Assembly: GCA_030063045.1 (NCBI GenBank)
Contig: JAQSEB010000004.1
Location: 558,001-622,000 of the forward strand
DNA: 64,000 bases
Source of the DNA: Pratylenchus scribneri
Taxonomy: Eukaryota > Nematoda > Chromadorea > Rhabditida > Pratylenchidae
Direction of reading: 5' to 3'
Numbering within the stretch: position 1 is the first letter of the stretch; every line of letters starts with the position of its first letter. Position numbers and translations under genes: made by a program. The notes under the pieces were generated by a model that had not been told where the DNA came from, ran no database searches, and was given only the letters and a program-made list of their open reading frames with translations. This document shows positions 1 through 10,181 of this stretch, in pieces.

Positions 1-632
1 CTCCCTAAATCACCATCATGACCATAGAGAGCTGCATTGGCCCCAGTATCATAGCCAAAATAACCCCCGGTGGCTTCATCTCAAAGGAGCCCATTTAAAG
101 TGATTTATTATTGATTAGAAATATTAATTTAGAGAAAAATTGCTGAATTGGCAGAAAACATTTTTTGTGTCGAAAAATAATAATTTTTGAGGCCATATGG
201 CCATAATTAGGTGCTAGAAGGGTTAGGTTTATGGCCAGGCATGGATTTAGGGCTAGAGTCAGATAGGTTAGAAATTTTAAAGAAGCCTAATTTTGCCGAG
301 TTATTTGGCATAAAAAAAAGAATATTTTTCGACAAAAAAATTCTAGAATTTTTCTGCAAATTAAATTTAAATTAGTATACGTTTCCCTAATTTTTATAGA
401 CCTATGCATGCAACAAAACGACAGGAATGTCGAGTTTGGAGGGCGGCACGTGATATGGAATACAATGAATATGGTCAATAATAAATTAATTCAATTTAAA
501 TTCTATAATTTAGTGTTAGAAATGTTGAATTCGGCGATGATTGGCGGGGCAGGGAGTCGAAGGATTGACCTCTGTTTGTTGGCATTATTTTGGCTATTTC
601 CATTGTTCATTGCTGCCAAATTGTTCAGATGA
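1..632 (+). CDS. C-terminal exons of an unidentified membrane protein (partial, cut by window edge)
   Basis: Three exons join in phase: 1-99 (donor at 100), 400-473 and 514-632 (stop TGA at 630-632). The joined tail is His-rich at first (residues like HHHDHRELHW), then basic, and ends in one hydrophobic segment of about 20 residues (LCLLALFWLFPLFIAAKLF) followed by a single Arg and the stop. A single C-terminal membrane span right at the end of a protein is what Cys-loop channels have as M4, and the preceding SRRID would fit the usual basic-Ile-Asp approach to M4, but this resemblance is weak and the family is not recognised. The intron 100-399 contains a foldback element. The upstream part lies outside the window. 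Confidence 0.45.
132..358. mobile_element. Foldback (MITE-like) element in intron
   Basis: The left arm (about 140-205, containing GCAGAAAA, then TCGAAAAATAATAATTTTTG and GAGGCCATAT) is roughly the reverse complement of the right arm (about 305-358, TTTTTCGACAAAAAAATTC and TTTTCTGC). No coding capacity. The same kind of arm occurs in the channel gene intron at 7207-7458, so this looks like a dispersed non-autonomous family. Confidence 0.5.
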
Positions 633-798
633 TATAAAAAAAATAGATTTCAATATTATATAATTAAATGAATTCAATCAATGTTCATCATAATCCAAAC
701 TATTATTATAAAATAATATGTTCATTCCCTCAATTTCATTCAATCATCTCATCTCATTCTTACTTTCTCAATTCTTTAGGGTGAAAGGAACCAATTTT

Positions 799-3722
799 AT
801 ATAATTATGATATATTTTGATAGAAAATACAAAGAATTATGATATTTTTTGATAGAAAATACAAAGAATTATGATATTTTTTGATAGAAAATACAAAGAA
901 TTATGATATTTTTTGATAGAAAATACAAAGAATTATGATATTTTTTGATAGAAAATACAAAGAATTATGATATTTTTTGATAGAAAATACAAAGAATTAT
1001 GATATATTTTGATAGAAAATACAAAGAATTATGATATTTTTTGATAGAAAATACAAAGAATTATGATATATTTTGATAGAAAATACAAAGAATTATGATA
1101 TTTTTTGATAGAAAATACAAAGAATTATGATATTTTTTGGTATAAAATACATAGAATTATGATATTTTTTGATAGAAAATACAAAGAATTATGATATATT
1201 TTGATAGAAAATACAAAGAATTATGATATTTTTTGATAGAAAATACAAAGAATTATGATATATTTTGATAGAAAATACAAAGAATTATGATATTTTTTGA
1301 TAGAAAATACAAAGAATTATGATATTTTTTGATAGAAAATACATAGAATTATGATATTTTTTGATATAAAATACATAGAATTATGATATTTTTTGATAGA
1401 AAATACAAAGAATTATGATATATTTTGATAGAAAATACAAAGAATTATGATATTTTTTGATAGAAAATACAAAGAATTATGATATATTTTGATAGAAAAT
1501 ACAAAGAATTATGATATTTTTTGATAGAAAATACAAAGAATTATGATATTTTTTGATAGAAAATACATAGAATTATGATATTTTTTGATAGAAAATACAT
1601 AGAATTATGATATTTTTTGATAGAAAATACATAGAATTATGATATTTTTTGATAGAAAATACATAGAATTATGATATTTTTTGATAGAAAATACAAAGAA
1701 TTATGATATTTTTTGATAGAAAATACATAGAATTATGATATTTTTTGATATAAAATACATAGAATTATGATATTTTTTGATAGAAAATACATAGAATTAT
1801 GATATTTTTTGATAGAAAATACAAAGAATTATGATATATTTTGATAGAAAATACAAAGAATTATGATATTTTTTGATAGAAAATACAAAGAATTATGATA
1901 TATTTTGATAGAAAATACATAGAATTATGATATTTTTTGATAGAAAATACAAAGAATTATGATATATTTTGATAGAAAATACAAAGAATTATGATATTTT
2001 TTGATAGAAAATACAAAGAATTATGATATTTTTTGGTATAAAATACATAGAATTATGATATTTTTTGATAGAAAATACAAAGAATTATGATATATTTTGA
2101 TAGAAAATACAAAGAATTATGATATTTTTTGATAGAAAATACAAAGAATTATGATATATTTTGATAGAAAATACAAAGAATTATGATATTTTTTGATAGA
2201 AAATACAAAGAATTATGATATTTTTTGATAGAAAATACAAAGAATTATGATATTTTTTGATAGAAAATACATAGAATTATGATATTTTTTGATAGAAAAT
2301 ACATAGAATTATGATATTTTTTGATAGAAAATACATAGAATTATGATATTTTTTGATAGAAAATACATAGAATTATGATATTTTTTGATAGAAAATACAA
2401 AGAATTATGATATTTTTTGATAGAAAATACATAGAATTATGATATTTTTTGATAGAAAATACAAAGAATTATGATATTTTTTGATAGAAAATACATAGAA
2501 TTATGATATTTTTTGATATAAAATACATAGAATTATGATATTTTTTGATAGAAAATACATAGAATTATGATATTTTTTGATAGAAAATACAAAGAATTAT
2601 GATATATTTTGATAGAAAATACAAAGAATTATGATATTTTTTGATAGAAAATACAAAGAATTATGATATATTTTGATAGAAAATACATAGAATTATGATA
2701 TTTTTTGATAGAAAATACAAAGAATTATGATATATTTTGATAGAAAATACAAAGAATTATGATATTTTTTGATAGAAAATACAAAGAATTATGATATTTT
2801 TTGGTATAAAATACATAGAATTATGATATTTTTTGATAGAAAATACAAAGAATTATGATATATTTTGATAGAAAATACAAAGAATTATGATATTTTTTGA
2901 TAGAAAATACAAAGAATTATGATATATTTTGATAGAAAATACAAAGAATTATGATATTTTTTGATAGAAAATACAAAGAATTATGATATTTTTTGATAGA
3001 AAATACATAGAATTATGATATTTTTTGATATAAAATACATAGAATTATGATATTTTTTGATAGAAAATACAAAGAATTATGATATATTTTGATAGAAAAT
3101 ACAAAGAATTATGATATTTTTTGATAGAAAATACAAAGAATTATGATATATTTTGATAGAAAATACAAAGAATTATGATATTTTTTGATAGAAAATACAA
3201 AGAATTATGATATTTTTTGATAGAAAATACATAGAATTATGATATTTTTTGATAGAAAATACATAGAATTATGATATTTTTTGATAGAAAATACATAGAA
3301 TTATGATATTTTTTGATAGAAAATACATAGAATTATGATATTTTTTGATAGAAAATACAAAGAATTATGATATTTTTTGATAGAAAATACATAGAATTAT
3401 GATATTTTTTGATATAAAATACATAGAATTATGATATTTTTTGATAGAAAATACATAGAATTATGATATTTTTTGATAGAAAATACAAAGAATTATGATA
3501 TATTTTGATAGAAAATACAAAGAATTATGATATTTTTTGATAGAAAATACAAAGAATTATGATATATTTTGATAGAAAATACATAGAATTATGATATTTT
3601 TTGATAGAAAATACAAAGAATTATGATATATTTTGATAGAAAATACAAAGAATTATGATATTTTTTGATAGAAAATACAAAGAATTATGATATTTTTTGA
3701 TAGAAAATACAAAGAATTATGA
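799..3722. repeat. 32-bp tandem array, about 91 copies
   Basis: Unit of the form AATTATGATATTTTTTGATA followed by GAAAATACAAAG, 32 bp, repeated almost without interruption. Variants (TATATTTT versus TATTTTTT; ACAAAG versus ACATAG; a rare GGTATAAAATAC form) alternate in a pattern that itself repeats: the GGTATA variant sits at 1139, 2035 and 2803, spaced 896 bp (28 units) and 768 bp (24 units). It lies between the left-edge gene and the channel gene, outside any exon I could place. Confidence 0.95.
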
Positions 3723-5828
3723 CAAAAACGCATCAAAATCAAGTAATTTTTTGCCAGAAAACAGTCCAATTAAATTTGTGATGTATTTTGATATCAATAT
3801 ACACTCATAAAAAAAATTATAAATTAATTAAATTCCCATTAAAATATCTTGTAAGTTTGATGGGACTTGAATTTGAATATCCATTTTTAATAGCATTTGT
3901 ATTTCCCGTTGATTTCTCCCTAATATTGTGAATTTTTTTTATTATTTTATTTTCCCTCATTTTCGTAGCCTTTCATTCATTTTTTTATTTTCAATTTACT
4001 TTTTCTTGTTAGGATTCTCCAAATAATATTTAGACTGAATGAATATATATGTATTCCATCCATATTTTAATCAAATCCTCATTCGTAAAATGATAAATTT
4101 GTTTGCCAATATTCGGCAAAAAATATGTTCTCGAGAGGAGGCAACCGTAAAGGAGGAATTATTTGCCAAGGAAAAATGCAGAGGGAGAGGATTTAATGAA
4201 AAATGTGCACCGCCAAAAGTGAATTCGCCTTTAGGGCAATTTAAAGGGATTTGGACGATTTATTGGAATTGGCCCAAAAAAGGGCGAAAATGAAAACAAT
4301 CGAAGATCATATTGGCCAAATTTGTGCATTTTTAAAAATATTTGATGCACTAAAATTCCTTTTCCATTCTTTTCCTCTTCTATATTGTTTTTCCAATCTT
4401 TCATCAAAATGAAAATAAAACAAAATTCACAATGCGAAATTCGAAGAATGTGCCATCCACGCTGAAATGGAACCAACAATGGTCCCAAAGCCTAGGCGGA
4501 ACAAATTAATGAATGGAAACCGAAATGGTGGCCAACTTTATTTCTTATTTGGGCGTTGGACCACAAACGCCGATTGCCGGCACATTTTTGGCCCTAACCC
4601 TTTTTGGGGGCTTCCTTCCTTTTTGTCCATTTCCGGACCAAATTCCCATATTCCTCCTCCCTCAAATATTGGCATTTTTGCGTGTTTGATTGCTCTCAAA
4701 AATTGACAATCCAATTTTTGGCATGTGCCATCTTCTTATTCTGCCGCACAATTTTCCTTTCGAAAAGTTCATTTCCATTTTTTCTTTTTTGGATTCGACC
4801 CAACTTTTATGGCAAAATTCCTTCGACCCAATTCATTTTCATTTCAAAAAAGAAGATGATGCCAAAAAGGGCATTGTGTGGGAAAATGAGACAATGCCCC
4901 TATTCACTCTTTTAGAGTTAAAATGCCCCATGGAGACCGAAAAAGCCAACAAAAACCAATTTGTTATGAATTTGTGCACAAATTTTTAGAAAAAAAAGGA
5001 GGAAAAAAGTGTCAAATGAGAGGAACCTTTTTAAGTCGAGACCACCCTCCTCTCCTCAACAAATTCGACTGCTTTTCACCTGTGAAAAGTTCGTGGAAGC
5101 CATTAGAAGAAGGAAAGGAGGTGGCCCAATTATTTGGCCTCCCCACATTTTTTCCCATTCAATTTTCCACTTCCCTTTTTCCTTTCTCCGCCAATTGCCA
5201 AAATGACAACATTTTCCCCTCTTTATTATGTGCTTTTTGCCTTTTGGTTTGGAAGACGGGGCATTGCCGCCGACGCCGGATGGGCCAAATGCAAATTCCG
5301 CGGTCCAATCGGTCGGAAAAGGCAAAAAATGGAAATGTAAAGGAAGGGCGGAAAGAAAGAGAGGAAGCGGTGAAAAATGGATGGCCATAAAAAATATGTT
5401 TGAATGTGGTCGGCGGTTACTAACAAAAATTATTTTGTTAACAGTCAAAAGATTTAAATCTTTTTTCTTTTATTTAACTTTTTCATTAATATTTTGATAG
5501 GCAGAATTTTATTTTTAAAAGGAAATATTAAAAATTAAATGGATAGAATTAAATTGTTATTAAAATTTCCCTAATTCTTATCTAATTCTCTCTCCTAATT
5601 CCTTCTCAATTATGCAAAATATACCAGGGCTTAAATTCCCAGTCTATCCATTTCCCTTTCGCCCTTCTTTATGCCATTCCTTCCCTTTTTCCAGAAAAAA
5701 CATTGCTAATTGTGCCAGAACGCGCGAAAAGAAAGGCAGACGACTCCCATTCCAACAACATATTCTCACACAAATATATTTATTGACCAGACATCTTCCT
5801 TTCCCATGTTTCCAATTTCACGCCAAAA
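3723..5828. other. Intergenic, no gene supported
   Basis: About 2.1 kb between the 32-bp array and the channel gene. Open frames occur on both strands between 4039 and 5500, but none shows a splice-consistent extension, a signal peptide or a known motif, and frames on both strands are about equally open. The stretch 5100-5500 is slightly more GC-rich. It probably contains the promoter of the channel gene. Confidence 0.5.
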
Positions 5829-8800
5829 ATGAGAATCCGTCGTCGCGCATTTCCTCCTCCTTCAATTTTCTCATTTTGGCTGCTTTTTCCATCCATTTTC
5901 GTCCATTCAAATTCTCATTTTCTTGGCATAGTTGGTTTTGAGGGAATTATTATGCAATTTAATTTTATTTTTTCTTAGGATATTTTCGGCCAAAATTCCG
6001 ATAAATCTGTGGAATATGGGACGGCGGAATTGTTGCCGCCTCCAACAAATCGTTTCCAAAAGGAGGCCGACGATGAGCGAAGAGGGCCAAACAGTGTCGG
6101 GAGTGGTGGGCCACCTCCAACTGGGTAATTAATTTAATTATGAATTTATAGGAAATTAAAAAATATGTTACAGAAAATATTAAAAATTGATAAATTTCGG
6201 AATTATCACTGGAATTTTAAATATTTTTAAAATCTCGGATTCTATTAAACCTAGATACCTGGGAATGTGCTAATTCCAATCGGTAATTATTGTCAATTCA
6301 AAATATGAAATTTCAATTTCAAACACGAATTAAATGCTTTTTGTTAGGTAAAAATTAAAAAAAATTAATTTGGCTTCAGGAAACGGTTCAGATTTCCAAA
6401 CAAGCAAATATCGGTTTATTGAAATTTGACTCATAAATTTTGGAAATCTTGGCTTCTAGCAATTTGAGAATAGGTGATTTGGTTTGTGAAACTTTCCAAA
6501 CGAATAAAGCTTAGATAAAAGTAATTATAATTAAACTAAAACCAATTTGGGTTTAAACAATGGTTCAACCTTTCATAACAAGCTCACATCGGTTTAGAAT
6601 AATTAAAAATTCTAAATTAAATCGGCAATACTAATAAATAAGCCGAGATTTCCAAAATTTACCAGCATAGCATCTGCAGAATTTACTTATTTCCAAATTT
6701 TCTGAAATATATATATTCCAATATTTTCTTAAATATTCTAAATTAAATAAAGCAGAGTGTACAACACCAATTTGGAGAATAATATGACGAGGATTTTGAA
6801 TTCGCTCATTGCCAGTCACGATCGCAGAATTAGACCAAATTTTGGGGGACCACCAACAATTGTGAATGTGACCATCCATGTCATCACAATCAGTGCCATT
6901 TCTGAAGTCTCAATGGATTACACGCTGGATTTATATTTGCGACAATTTTGGCATGATAGTCGATTGGCTTTTGAGGCAATCCAAGGGCATGACAATTTGA
7001 CCGTGGGCATTGATATGGTCAAATCCATTTGGACGCCGGATACTTTCTTCCCAAAGTACATTGAAATTTAAATTGATAAATTATTTGGGAATTATAATTC
7101 AGCGAAAAGAAATCATATTTCCATGAGACCACTTCGCACAATTCTTTCTTGCGAATTGACAGCAAAGGTAAATATAAATATTATTAATTAAATGGATTGT
7201 ATTTTATTTGCTGAAAAAAAAATATTGAATTTTCCGAAAACTTTTCGTATTGAAAAATAATCTTTTTTGAGGCCATATAACTTGGCCAAATCAAGCTTCT
7301 TTTAATGCTTCGAGTTCCATCTCTTTAATATATGCCATCCTCTAAATTTAAATCTAAGCCCAAATGCGTTGTTCTGGCCAAGTTATATGGCCTCAACAAA
7401 AAAATTATTATTTAGCACGAAAAAGTTATCGAAAATTCATTACTTTTTTTTGTCAAATTAAATATTTTCCATAATTAAATTGTTGCTTTCATTTTAGGCA
7501 ATGTAATTCGTAGCATTCGGCTGACTGTCACCGCAAATTGTCCAATGAGTTTGCATACCGTGTGTCCCTTAATTCCAATTTATGCATAATTTTGTTTGTT
7601 TTTAGTTCCCTTTGGACAAACAAAGCTGCCCTCTGGAAATTGAGGTCAATCTCCCTCATATTTCCATCAATTCCATCAATTTTCCCTCTCATCAGAGTTA
7701 CGGTTACAGTACCAGTGATATAATTTATCATTGGCAATCGCAGCAGCCAGTCACCATCGATGATGACGTCCATTTGGCTCATTTCACTGTTGGCGGATTC
7801 CATCAAATTGAGAGGACAATTTCGCTGAGCACTGGCAACTATTCTCGGCTGACCGCATTTTTCACATTTAAACGCAATTTGGGCAAGTGTTCCACTTATA
7901 AATTTTGACCAATTTCCCCACATTTTTAGGCTTTTACCTTATTCAAATTTATTTTCCCTCATCATTGTGAGTAAATTCATTAATTTAATTAAATCGAAAA
8001 AATTGGAAGGATTGTCGTCATTTCTTGGGTTTCCTTTTTCCTCAACCGTGAAGCCACTCAAGCCCGGGTGACAATTGGGGTCACCACAGGTAAAAATTGA
8101 ATATTGAATTCATTCATTAATTTGCAATTTGCATTCATAGTTTTAACCCAAACCACTTTGATGACTTCCACCAATGCATCACTGCCAAAAGTGTCCTATG
8201 TGAAGAGTTTGGACATTTTCTTGGGCGTTTGTTTTTTCATAGGTACAATTCATTTCCATTGCCAAAAAATGCATTTTTCTATACAGTTTTTGCCAGTCTT
8301 CTCGAATATGCCGCTGTCGGTTTCCTAATGAAAAGACAAAGGCATAAAAGTTCCAACGCTTCCCTCCTGCCTCGTTCCTCAACGGCCACCGTCTGCTTCT
8401 ATGAATTGGAGGATGGCACTGTTCGAATGAATCCGGCGCCAACGGCGAATCCTCCACCAGCAGAAAATAATTTGCCACCGGTAAAAAGAATCAAGCGAAC
8501 AACGCCACCTTCCCGAAAATGTTCAGCCATTTTGATGCATTCAGTTAGTTTCAATTTCCATTCATTTTCCATATTTTTCCTATGTTTTTGTAGAACGGTG
8601 GCCCCGACCAAATGATCCCATTGCTCAGCCTTTCCCCTCAACATTCGGCTGGCCCCTGTGTTGGTGCCCCAAGACAAAGTGTGACCTCGGGAATGCAAGT
8701 GCCCGGCCCAAATCGGCAAAGTTTGAGTTTTTATTTGCCGGAAGAGGCTGTCCATTTCGATTTAACCGGTGGGGGCAATGAGCCAAATTCAAGGAGGAGT

Positions 8801-8917
8801 GGATGCAAAGTTCGGCCATCACAAGTGGACCTATTCTCGAGGATTGCCTTTCCCATTTTCTTCATTTTATTCCATCTTTTCTATTGGCTAGTCTATTTGA
8901 ATTTGAATTTTGAATAA
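5829..8917 (+). CDS. Cys-loop ligand-gated chloride channel subunit, GABA-receptor type (GAB-1/LGC-37/UNC-49-like)
   Basis: Ionotropic receptor subunit expected in the neuronal or muscle plasma membrane, where pentamers open an anion pore on GABA binding. Twelve exons: 5829-5930, 5979-6124, 6756-7055, 7103-7167, 7498-7559, 7606-7644, 7696-7882, 7930-7966, 8010-8089, 8141-8242, 8287-8543, 8594-8917; 566 aa, all in phase. Visible parts: signal peptide in exon 1; extracellular domain with the WTPDTFF motif; Cys-loop [15 protein letters not shown] with 13 residues between the cysteines; M1 ([17 protein letters not shown]); M2 ([17 protein letters not shown]); M3 ending LLEYAAVGF; a long cytoplasmic loop; M4 just before the stop. 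Intron 7 starts with GC (7883). The Pro of the usual PAR at the M2 entrance is Gln. The exact subunit class is uncertain; GABA-A-like membership is solid. The first exon rests on its signal-peptide character and phase only. Confidence 0.9.
6170..6720. repeat. Dispersed degenerate repeat in channel-gene intron 2
   Basis: The 631-bp intron 6125-6755 is unusually long and contains words (CGGTTTA, TTTCCAAAATTTAC, CAGCATA) that reappear in the same order in the prolyl oligopeptidase intron at 15330-15700. No coding frame. Family relation judged by eye only. Confidence 0.35.
7207..7458. mobile_element. Foldback element in channel-gene intron 4
   Basis: Inverted arms: GAGGCCATATAACTTGGCCA at about 7271-7290 faces TGGCCAAGTTATATGGCCTC at about 7376-7395. 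The arms continue outward as AAAACTTTTCG / CGAAAAAGTT. The loop is about 85 bp. Shares the GAGGCCATAT arm with the element at 132-358. Confidence 0.7.
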
Positions 8918-9039
8918 TATTCAATAATTAAACGGGTCATTTCTCCTTCACTTTTTTTTTTGCTGAACCCAAACCTCATATTTACCCATTTTGATTCATT
9001 ATATTATATATAAAATGATTACTAATTGTCGGATAAAAC

Positions 9040-9300
9040 ATTGAAATTGCCGAATGGAAAATAAATGATGCCAAAATAATTATAATGGTCTAAAGGTTTG
9101 TCCTACATTCACAAACCATACCATTGAATTCTCGTCCAGGCGCATCGAATGATATATAATTTATAATATTTTTATCGAAATTAAAGATTACTAAACGGTT
9201 TAAACCAATTTTGTTTATAAATAAGTTAGAAATTGATAATTCAAGCCAAAAACACTGTTAGATGATGCATCTTGAAGAAATCTTATTGAATATTTAAGGT
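9040..9300. repeat. Dispersed repeat, copy 1
   Basis: Order of words AAAATAATTAT, TCTACATT-like, ACAAA..TATACCAT and ATCGAAT, then AAGTTAGAAAT and CTTATTGAATA, is shared with 47915-48190 in an UNC-80 intron at what looks like roughly 70-75% similarity by eye. No coding capacity seen. Confidence 0.55.
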
Positions 9301-9679
9301 ACCCAGGATTATTTTAGAGATGGAAAAATGGCAGGCAATCTTTATTTGACTTTTATTTCCCATTTTCCTCAGAATATTTTTCATTGATAAAGATCCAAGA
9401 AAGACAATTAAAAATAAATATCATTAAAAAAATTAAAGAAAAAGATGGGACTGGAACTGGACAGATCAGGGACAACGAATATTAAGATAGGTGCAGACAA
9501 TGAGATTCGCATAAAATAGAATGATGAGTGAAGAGACGCAGACATAAAAAGATATGAAGGGATATGAAAAGAAATGCGCCTATTTCTTCCTCTGTGTGCT
9601 TCCCATACAAAATTTTTCCCTTCCATGTCAATATAAGTCCCTCAAAATTGTGGTCGATTGGGGAGGTGCACATCCCCCA

Positions 9680-9785
9680 ACTGTAGCCATCTTGTAGCCA
9701 TCTTGTAGCCACCGTTGCCTCCGTATCCGTAGCCATCTTGTAGCCTCCGTATCCGTAGCCATCTGGTAGCCTCCGTAGCCACCCA
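9680..9785. repeat. Short minisatellite, about 26-bp unit
   Basis: Repeats of CCGTAGCCATCTTGTAGCCT type. Read on the - strand it gives Gly/Tyr-rich stretches, but the 26-bp period changes frame each unit, so conserved protein repeats are not expected. Confidence 0.6.
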
Positions 9786-9788
9786 AAT

Positions 9789-9862
9789 CCAGCGCTCTTA
9801 TGAGTGTTTGGTCACCGCTCTGCGGAGTTGCGGTGAATAATTTTGGAGGGCGCTGGAGCCCC
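9789..9862 (+). ncRNA. Candidate Sm-class small RNA (snRNA or spliced-leader-like)
   Basis: Three successive hairpins in an otherwise AT-rich spacer: CCAGCGCTC/GAGTGTTTGG (9789-9811), CACCGC/GCGGTG (9813-9835), and GGGC/GCCC with a 6-nt loop (9848-9861). Between the second and third lies AATTTTGGA (9839-9847), which matches an Sm-binding site in the position expected for snRNAs and SL RNAs. I do not recognise the 5' part: there is no SL1-like leader and no U1, U2, U4 or U5 signature. The same bases are also open in a - strand frame, so chance or an old coding fragment remains possible. Confidence 0.25.
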
Positions 9863-10181
9863 GCATCGCCTTATTAGGGTAATGCTTTATATTTTGTTCT
9901 AATTTTCCAAATTTATTTAATAAAAAAAAATGTTCTCGATTAAATTAAGAGCGGAATTTATTGAAGATTTGAAAAGAAAGACATTGGTAAGAAATACATT
10001 TATGTATTAAATTGTCACTAACTATGGAATTTATGGCTTTATTAGCATGAATTTAAGGCTCATTTTCAATGTTTTTTCATATTAAATATAAATTAAATAT
10101 AATAATAATAATAAAACTGTTCATTTATGCATTAAAAATTATCAAAAACCAAATAATGAATGCCTCTTTCATTCATCCAAT

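Larger units (their letters stand above)
8918..10181. other. Convergent intergenic region
   Basis: Sits between the 3' ends of the channel gene and the prolyl oligopeptidase gene. It holds a dispersed repeat (about 9040-9300), a short minisatellite (about 9680-9785) and a GC-rich hairpin cluster (9789-9862), listed separately. I see no protein-coding gene. Confidence 0.5.

Noticed and set aside
1..87. - strand exon reading DEATGGYFGYDTGANAALYG
   Set aside because: The + strand frame over the same bases joins in phase to two further exons and a stop, which is better supported.
4039..5500. Several open frames on both strands
   Set aside because: Overlapping frames on both strands with no motif, no signal peptide and no phase-consistent splicing.
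9482..9736. Gly/Tyr-rich or TDTEATRW-type peptide on the - strand
   Set aside because: It comes from a minisatellite whose period is not a multiple of three; no conserved repeat protein results.
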